A stretch of DNA of 26,709 bases from Cytophagaceae bacterium (GTDB taxonomy: Bacteria; Bacteroidota; Bacteroidia; Cytophagales; Flexibacteraceae): positions 1-26,709 of the forward strand of contig CANHWS010000010.1 in assembly GCA_947464365.1 (NCBI GenBank), written 5' to 3'. The notes beneath the pieces are model-generated. The model was not told where the DNA came from. It was given only the letters and a program-made list of their open reading frames with translations, and made no database searches. The stretch's first letter is position 1. Each line of letters begins with the position of its first letter. Both the position numbers and the translations under genes were made by a program. Positions 1-7,054 of this stretch are shown one piece after another.

Positions 1-1098
1 AAAACAACCTTAGCCTACAGCACAATATCACAACTTGGGTTCTTGATGATGGGGCTAGGCTCTGGGCATACTGAAGAAACCATGTTCCATTTGATGGTCC
101 ACGGCATCGCAAAGGCGGGGTTGTTTTTGGCTGCTGGCAGCATCATCCTACAGGTAAGACGGAACCTGGTTGATTTACGCCACACCTATCCTGAGCTAGC
201 AGCTGACCAACATTCGGGTCAAGACCTTCGCATCGTCGGTGGGCTCTGGACTAGCCTACCCTTCACGATGGGTGCTATGATTACCTGCGCCGCAAGCCTT
301 ATGGGATTGCCGCTGCTCATTGGATTTTTGTCCAAAGACCTGTTGTTGGTAGGGATGTTGCATCCGGTCCAAAATGCCGAATTTGGAGCTATAATGGCAG
401 CATTTGGTTTGTTGGTGGCTGTCCTGACTAGTACTTACCTCACACGGCTGCTCGGCCTGCTGCTATTGCCTGCCTTATTACGGCTTGATAAAGGTTGGGA
501 ACGCCACAGCTATCTTTTGTGGGGCATTCCACTTGGGCTTGCAGCTGGGGGTGTCTTTTTCCTACACAGTAGCAACCCATTTGGCCTCCAGCTTTTTTGG
601 TTGACTGTGCGTCACCAAAATCTCCCAACACTAGTACCAATGCCACTTTTGGCAATCATAGCATCTGGTATCGGTATCGTCGTCGGCCTAATATTGGCAC
701 GAAAAGATCGATATGGTTGGTGGCAATTGGTTAAAGAGGCCAATGCTCAAGGCTTAACTACCCTACCCCATCCAGACCCAGATCTTAACCAAAAATGGCT
801 AAAGGGTGTTACCAATTTGGCAAACTACCTAGGACAGCAAGTCAGTCCACTAGTTGCTAGGGCAGATTCCAAAGGCATTGATTACATCGTTAACCAAAGC
901 AGCAAGGGCACCGTTATCATTGCACGCATCCTGAACTTCATGGAGCGCTATGTAATCGATGGCATTGTCGTCGCAAGCCAATGGTTAGCTATTTCTGCTG
1001 GCAAAGAGGTTAGCCTAGTTGGTGGGCGCAAGGTCCAAGGCTATCTGGGCGCCACAATGTTGGTCGGGGCAGTGGCAGCAGCTATTTGGCTTTGGTGA
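1..1098 (+). CDS. nuoL: NADH-quinone oxidoreductase subunit L, 3' part (5' end outside window)
   Basis: Membrane subunit of respiratory complex I, an antiporter-like proton-pumping protein of the inner membrane. The reading frame is open from base 1 and ends at TGA 1096-1098, giving 365 codons of the C-terminal part. It opens with the antiporter-family stretch LAYSTISQLGF, followed by FHLMVHGIAKAGLFLAAGSI (NuoL usually has FHLMTHAFFKALLFLGAGS) and by MGLPLLIGFLSKD, the loop typical of NuoL. Several hydrophobic helices follow, then an amphipathic stretch and a last helix near residues 340-365, as expected for the NuoL lateral helix and anchor. The MrpA/Mnh and NuoM families share the core motif, but the long C-terminal extension favours NuoL. 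The next gene is convergent after only 40 bases. nuoN lies at the other end of the window and no nuoM is present. Confidence 0.85.
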   Translation, partial: KTTLAYSTISQLGFLMMGLGSGHTEETMFHLMVHGIAKAGLFLAAGSIILQVRRNLVDLRHTYPELAADQHSGQDLRIVGGLWTSLPFTMGAMITCAASLMGLPLLIGFLSKDLLLVGMLHPVQNAEFGAIMAAFGLLVAVLTSTYLTRLLGLLLLPALLRLDKGWERHSYLLWGIPLGLAAGGVFFLHSSNPFGLQLFWLTVRHQNLPTLVPMPLLAIIASGIGIVVGLILARKDRYGWWQLVKEANAQGLTTLPHPDPDLNQKWLKGVTNLANYLGQQVSPLVARADSKGIDYIVNQSSKGTVIIARILNFMERYVIDGIVVASQWLAISAGKEVSLVGGRKVQGYLGATMLVGAVAAAIWLW

Positions 1099-1138
1099 GC
1101 GACAACAAATCAGGGCTTGCACAAAGTCAACCTAAACC

Positions 1139-2446
1139 CTACTTCCAAGTCAGGGTCAAGACCTCTTGGCTGGCGATATCAGACGGCACATTGACAGTGA
1201 CTCCGTTAGCATCCTGACGGAATGTGATGGCAGCATTGCCTTTTGAACTGCGGACGATACCGACTACTTTTTTCCCTGTGAGTGGCAGGTATACTCGGCC
1301 ATCTTCTGGCTTAAAGATGTGCATCAAGATCTGGTTATCCTTTTGCGTTGTAACACCCCACGAGCGAGTAATGCCGCCACGGGTGCCATAGATGGTCGCA
1401 CCATTTACCTTCATCCAGCTACCAATTTTGCTTAGAGTGTCGACGAACTCAGGCTGCAAAAGACCATTACTCATCGGACCAACATTCAGTAACAAATTGG
1501 CATCGGCAGCGGCACATTGGGTCAGGAGCTTGGTGAGGCTTGCCGATGACTTGAATTTGTTATCATTAAGCTTGAAGCCCCAAGAGCCGTTCATGGTCTC
1601 ACACATCTCGAGCGGCAGGTCTTTGGCGACGTCCGCAGCATGGTTGGCCCATCCGTGCGAATTTTGGCCAGGTAGGTCTTTTTCAAACATCTGAAAATCC
1701 TCACCAGGTCGGACATTGGCATGGTGGTTATTACCGATCAGGCAAGCAGGTTGAGCCTTATGGATCGCACGGTAGATTTTGTCGAACTCCCAATTGGCCG
1801 GTTTGTTCTCCCATTCACCGTCAAACCAAATGGCGCCGATTGGACCGTAGTTGGTCAAGATTTCGGTCAGCTGGCCACACATATAGTCAACATATTTACT
1901 AAAATCAGCATTGCCACGCCCCCCCATGAAGCCTAGTTTGCCATGGTTACCAGTTGTGAGGTAGTCTGGGTGATGCCAGTCGAGCAAGGAATAATACAGG
2001 CAAAGTGTAATTCCGTGACGTTTGCAAGCCTCCGCCATTTCTTTGATGATGTCACGTTTGAATGGGGTGGCATCGATAACATCAAACGTCGTGAGTTTGC
2101 TATCCCAAAGACAGAAACCGTCATGGTGTTTGGTCGTGATCGTGATGTACCTCATACCAGCACTCTTGGCTGCGAGCACAATTGCATCAGCACTAAACTG
2201 GGTTGGGTTGAACTGCCCAGCTAGCTTTTCGTATGTCTTGTGTGGGATTTTCCACTCATGTTGGACCCACTCGCCACTACCGAGCTGGCTATAAAGGCCC
2301 CAGTGGATAAACATTCCGAACCGATCAGTCCTAAACTGCTCTCGGACACGAAGGTTTTCAGGCGTCGGGGTATAAGTTTGGGCTTGCAGGCCTGCCGAGA
2401 CGAGCAGGAAGCAAACTAAAATGGTCAGCAAACTAAAGCGTTTCAT
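1139..2446 (-). CDS. Alpha-L-fucosidase, GH29, exported
   Basis: Hydrolyses terminal alpha-L-fucose from glycans with retention of configuration. The protein has 435 residues. A Sec signal peptide occupies residues 1-23 (MKRF, a hydrophobic core, then AGLQAQ). GH29 landmarks follow: RFGMFIHWGLYS near 42-53, the TTKHHDGFCLWDS block with HHDG at 107-110, and GAIWFDGEW with Asp209 as the predicted nucleophile. CETMNGSWG at 282-290 and LLLNVGP at 338-344 are also typical of the family. No T9SS tail is present, so a periplasmic location is inferred. It is the last gene of a leftward set (lactonase, permease, fucosidase), with 122 bases between it and the permease gene. No clear promoter of its own was seen in that gap. 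Family assignment is very secure; the exact fucosyl linkage is not known. Confidence 0.95.
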   Translation of the reverse strand: MKRFSLLTILVCFLLVSAGLQAQTYTPTPENLRVREQFRTDRFGMFIHWGLYSQLGSGEWVQHEWKIPHKTYEKLAGQFNPTQFSADAIVLAAKSAGMRYITITTKHHDGFCLWDSKLTTFDVIDATPFKRDIIKEMAEACKRHGITLCLYYSLLDWHHPDYLTTGNHGKLGFMGGRGNADFSKYVDYMCGQLTEILTNYGPIGAIWFDGEWENKPANWEFDKIYRAIHKAQPACLIGNNHHANVRPGEDFQMFEKDLPGQNSHGWANHAADVAKDLPLEMCETMNGSWGFKLNDNKFKSSASLTKLLTQCAAADANLLLNVGPMSNGLLQPEFVDTLSKIGSWMKVNGATIYGTRGGITRSWGVTTQKDNQILMHIFKPEDGRVYLPLTGKKVVGIVRSSKGNAAITFRQDANGVTVNVPSDIASQEVLTLTWK

Positions 2447-2568
2447 GTTCGATTAACAGTTTAATGAGGGTAATGCAACTGGGACAGGTGGCAATTTCGT
2501 CTTTGCTGGCAAGGACTAACAACCAAATCCGAAAGGGTTGGAATTGGTAAAAAGAAAAGGCGAATGTC

Positions 2569-3837
2569 TTAAACCGCCTTCTGACCTACTTTATGGCCAA
2601 CAAGTCCGTAATAGAATACATAACCGTAGCAGGCAGCAGCGGCCCAAAGACCAACACCCATACTGGTGAGGTCAACGATCTTGCCGATTGCAGCTGGCAG
2701 GATGGCCCCTCCAAGCACAGCCATAAATAAGAAGCTACTGGCTTTTTTGGTGGCATCACCAAGGCCTTTGATGGCAAGGGAGAAGATATTACCAAAACAA
2801 AGAGCATCAAAGACGCCCATAAGGGCGAATAGGTACGGGGCCGCACTTCCTGGCATTAGCTGGACGGCAGCAATTGTCCCGATCATACCTGCGGCAGACA
2901 AAGCTAACAATCCACCAGCAGCATAGCGGGTCATTAGGGCAGAACCACCAAAACGACCTAGCATCTGAAGGATAAAGAAATAGCTGAGGTAGGTTGAGGC
3001 CTCGGTGGCTGTTAGGCCAGCTTTTTCCTGTAAGTATGGCAGGAAAAACAAATTAATCACACCGATCTGGCCACCCATGTAAATGAAGATACAGGCGATA
3101 CCTAGGATCAACCAAGGGTAGTTGCTAAGGCTAAATGGCTCAGCAGCAGCGGTGTTGCTGCTCTTCATCTCGGGCAACTTCATGGCGCTAAAGACTAGAG
3201 CTAGGACCAAGAAAATTGCCGCAACCACCAGAAACGGAACCTGGACGATACTCGCCTTTTCAAGGAGTTGTTCAGGAGAAAGCGCTGCTGTTACCTTGAC
3301 ATTTAGCTCATCAGACAAAAACAAGGCACTGCCAATTTTAGGGGCTAAAATAGCACCAAGAGCGGTGCAACCATTTGCTAAGGAAACGCGTGCAGCTGCA
3401 GAACTTTCGGGACCCAAAACTGCCACATATGGATTGATGCCGACCTGCAAAGTAGCAACCCCGATGCCTAGCACACAGACCGAACCCAAGAAGGCCCAGT
3501 ATTGTAACAGTTGACTAGCAGGGATAAACAAGGCCGCACCTAAAGCACAAATCACCAAACCAACCACAATGCCTCGTTTGTATCCGTATGCAGATAGCAA
3601 ACGCTCGGCAGGTAATGCCATCAGGAAATAGGCCGCAAAAAAAGCTAAGGATATTAGCTGAGCTTCAAAATTGGTGAGGCTAAACAAACCCTGCAGGTAG
3701 CTGACCATGATCCCGGTCATGAACTGCGAAAAGCCGACCATTAAAAAGATGCCACAGACCGACACAAAGGCGGCTGTTAGGCTTTGGCTGGGTTGGCCCT
3801 GAGCTTGAAGCTGGGCTGCGTCGTTGTTGGTAGACAT
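2569..3837 (-). CDS. fucP: FucP-like sugar permease (FHS family MFS)
   Basis: Predicted inner-membrane importer of L-fucose or a related sugar, 422 residues with about 12 hydrophobic helices. It can be aligned by eye with E. coli FucP over long stretches: SLTNFEAQLISLAFF against TLTNFQAGLIQSAFY, CALGAALFIPA against YALGAALFWPA, NPYVAVLGPESS against NPFVTVLGPESS, and FSLAIKGLGDATKKASSF against FSLGIKNLGQDTKYGSSF. At the two acidic positions known to matter in E. coli FucP, this protein has Gly42 where FucP has Asp46, and Gln131 where FucP has Glu135. Coupling mode and substrate may therefore differ. The position between a fucosidase and a fuconolactonase gene supports L-fucose as substrate. 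The gene starts at ATG 3835-3837, 155 bases downstream of the lactonase gene, and is probably co-transcribed with it. Confidence 0.85.
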   Translation of the reverse strand: MSTNNDAAQLQAQGQPSQSLTAAFVSVCGIFLMVGFSQFMTGIMVSYLQGLFSLTNFEAQLISLAFFAAYFLMALPAERLLSAYGYKRGIVVGLVICALGAALFIPASQLLQYWAFLGSVCVLGIGVATLQVGINPYVAVLGPESSAAARVSLANGCTALGAILAPKIGSALFLSDELNVKVTAALSPEQLLEKASIVQVPFLVVAAIFLVLALVFSAMKLPEMKSSNTAAAEPFSLSNYPWLILGIACIFIYMGGQIGVINLFFLPYLQEKAGLTATEASTYLSYFFILQMLGRFGGSALMTRYAAGGLLALSAAGMIGTIAAVQLMPGSAAPYLFALMGVFDALCFGNIFSLAIKGLGDATKKASSFLFMAVLGGAILPAAIGKIVDLTSMGVGLWAAAACYGYVFYYGLVGHKVGQKAV

Positions 3838-3992
3838 ACTAAAGCATGCAGACCCTGATTAATTGGGTCCTGTTTCTGGAAAATTTTGGTTGGTATTAAC
3901 TAATCTGTCTTAGTCCTGAGCCCTAGCAGGCACAAGATGCAAAACAGACCTGTTGACTACAAATAACAGATATAGGAAATCAGAATCAAAAC

Positions 3993-4832
3993 CTAGAGGC
4001 CATAAAAAGCTCTGGCTGTTAGCTCATAGACATGCTGTTGGTCCTGATCGTTAAGCAACGTATTGATCACAGTTTTGTACTGGGCCCAAGTGTATTGATA
4101 GTTGCCCGCCAAGAGGGCAACGGGCCAGTCGCCACCCATCATACAGCGTTGAGGACCAAAGGCCGCAAGTGCTAGGCTAATGAATGGCTTTAGCATATCG
4201 GCGTCCCAGTCAGGGTTGTTGGCAGTCAGGCCTAAGCCGCTGATTTTAACAAACAGATTTTGGTTGAGGGCTGCTTCTTCAATCAGCTGGCCCCATTCGC
4301 CAAATTTGCGGTCAGGGATGGGAGGCTGATTAAGGTGATCCAGTACCATTTTGAGTTCTGGAACTTCCGTAGATAAGGTCAAGACACACTTGAGGTGATC
4401 TAGTTTGGTACCAACGACATCATAGGTGTACCCATGAGTTGCCAAAATTCGGAGACTTTCGATAACAGGCTCTTGAAGCAGCCATTTGGTGTTGCGCTCG
4501 TCATGTACCAGATGCCTAAATCCCTTGATCATGGGGTTGGCTTTGTAGGCTTCAATGGCCTTAAGGGTGGCATCAGGATCTAGCAAGGGCACCCAGCCAA
4601 CAACCCCCATAATCCAAGGATGTAGGGCTGCTGTTTTGAGCATCCAGTCCGTCTCCTCATCGCTGTTAGCAGCCTGAACCAACACCCCACCCATAATCCC
4701 AACAGCATCTTTGTCTGCTTGTAGTTGGTCGAGTGCGTAGGTTTGGTTGAGGAGGCTGGTGTTGCCTTCTAACCAGCTATAAGAGACCTTGTCAAGGTCC
4801 CAGACGTGGATATGAGTATCGATGATCGCCAT
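3993..4832 (-). CDS. Amidohydrolase, probable L-fuconolactonase (COG3618 type)
   Basis: Cytosolic TIM-barrel hydrolase of 279 residues, predicted to open L-fuconolactone to L-fuconate in the oxidative L-fucose route. Visible family landmarks are IIDTHIHVWD at the N-terminus (metal-site histidines within DTHIH 5-9), GFRHLVHDE at 104-112, VLDHLNQPP at 163-171, FVKISGL at 194-200 and MMGGDWPV at 231-238. These are characteristic of the lactonase / 2-pyrone-4,6-dicarboxylate hydrolase group. Length is normal for the family. The family also contains lactonases for other sugars; the fucose assignment rests on the adjacent permease and fucosidase. It is the first gene of the leftward set and lies divergent from the GH10-like gene. 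A promoter-like -7 box and a symmetric site sit just upstream. Confidence 0.85.
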   Translation of the reverse strand: MAIIDTHIHVWDLDKVSYSWLEGNTSLLNQTYALDQLQADKDAVGIMGGVLVQAANSDEETDWMLKTAALHPWIMGVVGWVPLLDPDATLKAIEAYKANPMIKGFRHLVHDERNTKWLLQEPVIESLRILATHGYTYDVVGTKLDHLKCVLTLSTEVPELKMVLDHLNQPPIPDRKFGEWGQLIEEAALNQNLFVKISGLGLTANNPDWDADMLKPFISLALAAFGPQRCMMGGDWPVALLAGNYQYTWAQYKTVINTLLNDQDQQHVYELTARAFYGL

Positions 4833-4861
4833 TGGCTTCTAACTTATTTGGGAAAGTAGGC

Positions 4862-4888
4862 CAAAATTAGAGAAATGTTTGGCCCAAA
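4862..4888 (-). promoter_or_regulatory. Candidate promoter of the fuconolactonase-permease-fucosidase set
   Basis: Read on the - strand, TAATTTTG at 4869-4862 fits the Bacteroidota -7 consensus TAnnTTTG. TTTG at 4888-4885 could be the -33 box, but the 15-base spacer is shorter than the usual 17-23. The -7 box ends about 30 bases before the lactonase ATG, which gives a plausible leader. The symmetric site at 4877-4889 overlaps the -33 region and spacer. Confidence 0.4.
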
Positions 4889-4889
4889 C
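4877..4889. promoter_or_regulatory. Candidate operator, 13-bp symmetric site
   Basis: GTTTGG-C-CCAAAC is a perfect inverted repeat with 6-bp arms around one central base. It lies between the putative -33 and -7 boxes of the leftward fucose genes, where a bound repressor would block RNA polymerase. No regulator gene is encoded next to it. Confidence 0.4.
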
Positions 4890-4978
4890 GGTACATTTGA
4901 CCAATAATCTCACTGTCCGAATCGTGAAGTTGACACCCAAATTAGGCTAGTTGACCATCAATACTAACAATTTTTGAT

Positions 4979-4996
4979 ATACCGCATTTGCGGTAT
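4979..4996. promoter_or_regulatory. Candidate operator, 18-bp inverted repeat in the divergent fucose/GH10 intergenic region
   Basis: ATACCGC-ATTT-GCGGTAT is a perfect 7-bp inverted repeat with a 4-base spacer. It lies about midway between the divergent lactonase and GH10-like genes and has no T-tract. This fits a dimeric regulator site better than a terminator, since no gene ends there. Confidence 0.45.
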
Positions 4997-5058
4997 TACC
5001 CCAAATTAACCATATTTGTCATGCATTCCTTAGTATAAGGACGCTTTAGACACCCCGA

Positions 5059-5070
5059 TTAGTTAACTAA
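5059..5070. promoter_or_regulatory. 12-bp palindrome just upstream of the GH10-like gene
   Basis: TTAGTTAACTAA is a perfect 12-bp palindrome ending 11 bases before the ATG at 5082. A second short symmetric element, CCTTA-GTA-TAAGG, lies at 5028-5040. Either could be a regulator site, but A+T-rich palindromes of this size can arise by chance. Confidence 0.25.
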
Positions 5071-5081
5071 ACAAGTACAGC

Positions 5082-6560
5082 ATGATGCACCGACGCAAAT
5101 TTATGCGCGGTGCTGCTCTCCTCAGTTCTGTGGGTTTAATCCCCCAGCTACTTCAAGGGCAGTCCCTTCAGCATGAAAAGAAGGGATTTGCCTTCGATAC
5201 ACCGAACAATAGGTCAGTCACTGCAGGTATGCCCCTGACAGATGCAGAGGCACTTGATTGGGCAAAGTTGAACATTGCCTCAGTCCGTCAACCTAGAATT
5301 GAGCTCTTTTTGACCGATCGCAAAGGCAAGCCACTTGCTGGCCTCAAGGTCAAGGTAACCCAGACGCAATCGGAGTTTTTGTTTGGTGACAACAACTACA
5401 GCATGGATCACCATGCACAAAATGGTACCTGGGACTCTTTAAAGGCAGAAGCTGGCCGCGAGGTATTTGCTGGCCTCTTTAATACCATCAACAATACTTG
5501 CTACTGGACCGAAAAGTCAGCAAATAGCATGAAGCGAGTGGAGGAGCATCAAGGCGATATCCGTCTAGAGTCCTTTGCTAAAGTTGTGGACTGGGCTGTA
5601 TCCAATGGCATCACCTGCAAAGGTCATCCTCTTTTTTGGCCTGTTGATAAGGCCATACCTAAATGGTTGAGGCACTATGACTACGACACCCAGCTCAAAT
5701 TCCTAGAAGTGCGAGTTCGGTCGATGGTGAGCAGGTTTAAATCCAAAGTACCGATCTGGGACATGGTCAACGAAATGATGTGGGAGCCTGCCTTGGTAAA
5801 CATCAACAAACGCAACTGGCCCCACCTCGAGTCCGAAGAAAACCTAGTAGCCTATATTTCCATGATCCTTCGATGGGCCAAAGAGGAAGACCCAACGGGA
5901 ACTTTCTTGCTTAACGAGTATGGAGTTGAGAATGACGAAAAGGTCGGACTCAAAGATCAGTTTGGCACCCCTGTCACAGCGGCTTCGCAACGGAAGCGTT
6001 ATATCAGTTTGATCCAAGCCCTCCAAAAGGCAGGTACCCCTGTTGATGGTATTGGATTGCAGTCCCACAGTGGGCGGATGCTGACACCGCTAGAGCAATA
6101 CAAAATCTATCAGGAGTTTGGGGTCACCGGATTACCTATACACATCACAGAGTTTTGGGTACAGTCCGACCATGGGCATGAACCTGACGAACAAACTAGG
6201 CACGATCCCGCCAAACAAGACCAAATAGCTAACAAAATAGTTGACTATGTCACTATGGCGTATGGCCACCAGGGTGTTGATGCATTTATGGGTTGGGGCC
6301 TAACAAAGCACTGTTACCAGATAGACAATGACGGTAGCTATGATCTCTTTGCGTCCTACCATCGTCTTAAGGACCTAACCCAAAAGCAATGGCGAACGAA
6401 TTTGGAGGCCAAAACAGATAACAATGGTAAACTATCTTTTAATGGCTTTGAGGGCTCTTACCAACTCACCTTTACCGATGGCAAGATTCGGAAAGGCATC
6501 AGGTTTGACCACAAAAAGGGCATAAATCAGCAGCATCTCAGCCTACCAATCACGACGTAG
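5082..6560 (+). CDS. GH10-family glycoside hydrolase, Tat-exported, atypical
   Basis: Predicted retaining endo-beta-glycanase (GH10 xylanase fold) of 492 residues. The N-terminus MMHRRKFMRGAALLSS matches a twin-arginine signal (RRKFMR before a hydrophobic stretch), suggesting folded export to the periplasm. Residues about 70-105 form a module with RIELFLTDRKGKPLAGLKV and FLFGDNN, as in the xylanase-like GH10 proteins common in Planctomycetes and Verrucomicrobia. The catalytic barrel shows GHPLFWP at 181-187, IWDMVNEMMW with Glu231 as acid/base, GLQSHS at 325-330, and HITEFWV with Glu357 as nucleophile. No carbohydrate-binding module or T9SS tail is seen. The fold is secure but the substrate is not. 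It lies divergent from fucose-catabolism genes, so a fucosylated or xylan-type glycan is possible. Confidence 0.85.
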   Translation: MMHRRKFMRGAALLSSVGLIPQLLQGQSLQHEKKGFAFDTPNNRSVTAGMPLTDAEALDWAKLNIASVRQPRIELFLTDRKGKPLAGLKVKVTQTQSEFLFGDNNYSMDHHAQNGTWDSLKAEAGREVFAGLFNTINNTCYWTEKSANSMKRVEEHQGDIRLESFAKVVDWAVSNGITCKGHPLFWPVDKAIPKWLRHYDYDTQLKFLEVRVRSMVSRFKSKVPIWDMVNEMMWEPALVNINKRNWPHLESEENLVAYISMILRWAKEEDPTGTFLLNEYGVENDEKVGLKDQFGTPVTAASQRKRYISLIQALQKAGTPVDGIGLQSHSGRMLTPLEQYKIYQEFGVTGLPIHITEFWVQSDHGHEPDEQTRHDPAKQDQIANKIVDYVTMAYGHQGVDAFMGWGLTKHCYQIDNDGSYDLFASYHRLKDLTQKQWRTNLEAKTDNNGKLSFNGFEGSYQLTFTDGKIRKGIRFDHKKGINQQHLSLPITT

Positions 6561-6591
6561 TTAAACTACATCATTTTAACACGGCGGGTGA

Positions 6592-6621
6592 TTGATATGG
6601 CACCTCGTTGCTTTATTTTTG
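6592..6621 (+). promoter_or_regulatory. Candidate promoter of the mutarotase-glycosyltransferase pair
   Basis: TATTTTTG at 6614-6621 matches the -7 consensus TAnnTTTG. TTG at 6592-6594 stands 19 bases upstream as a -33 element. Transcription would start near 6628, leaving a leader of roughly 90 bases before the ATG at 6719. Confidence 0.45.
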
Positions 6622-6718
6622 ACCATATTGCGCAACAGTCAAGTCAAAAAAGGCAAAAGTGGTGCCCGATAACCATCAGAAAACTCACAATCCACTATAA
6701 CCATCACCAACTTAAATC

Positions 6719-7054
6719 ATGGCAGTCAAAAGAGTAGGTAGTGTGCTGCGCGTCAAGCCAGAGCATTTTGAAGAATACAAACGCCTCCACGCAGCAGTCT
6801 GGCCAGGAGTATTGGCCCAGATCCAGAAGGCAAACATGCGCAACTATAGCATCTTCGAGAAAGATGGCTACCTGTTCAGCTATTACGAGTACGTGGGGAC
6901 AGACTTTGACGGCGATATGGCGCGCATTGGCGAAGACGAAGAAACGCGGCGTTGGTGGGCAGTTGTTGGCCCCATGCAGGACCCACTTGCAACTCGTAAA
7001 GACGGCGAGTGGTGGGCCGAAATGGAAGAAGTATTCCACTTTGATGGGGAATAA
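6719..7054 (+). CDS. L-rhamnose/L-fucose mutarotase, RhaM family (DUF718)
   Basis: Small cytosolic enzyme of 111 residues that interconverts the alpha and beta anomers of a 6-deoxy-L-sugar. It follows the RhaM pattern: LRVKPEHFEEYKRLHAAVWP with Tyr20 and His24, NYSIF at 42-46, YLFSYYEY at 51-58, and RRWWAVVGPMQDP with Trp79-Trp80. These correspond to Tyr18, His22 and Trp69-Trp70 of E. coli RhaM. Members of this family act on L-rhamnose, and some relatives sit in fucose loci. The neighbouring permease, fucosidase and lactonase make L-fucose the likely substrate here. The last 11 bases overlap the start of the downstream glycosyltransferase gene in another frame. Confidence 0.88.
   Translation: MAVKRVGSVLRVKPEHFEEYKRLHAAVWPGVLAQIQKANMRNYSIFEKDGYLFSYYEYVGTDFDGDMARIGEDEETRRWWAVVGPMQDPLATRKDGEWWAEMEEVFHFDGE

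Noticed and set aside
3122..3514. 130-codon open frame antisense to the permease gene
   Set aside because: Composition reflects the complement of hydrophobic-helix codons; the permease aligns with FucP throughout.
3943..3954. AACAG-AC-CTGTT symmetric site upstream of the permease gene
   Set aside because: Arms are only 5 bp and there is no associated promoter box; such a site is expected by chance.
6741..7043. Long upstream extension of the glycosyltransferase frame
   Set aside because: It lies wholly inside the mutarotase gene in another frame and encodes no glycosyltransferase-like sequence; ATG 7044 gives a normal N-terminus.
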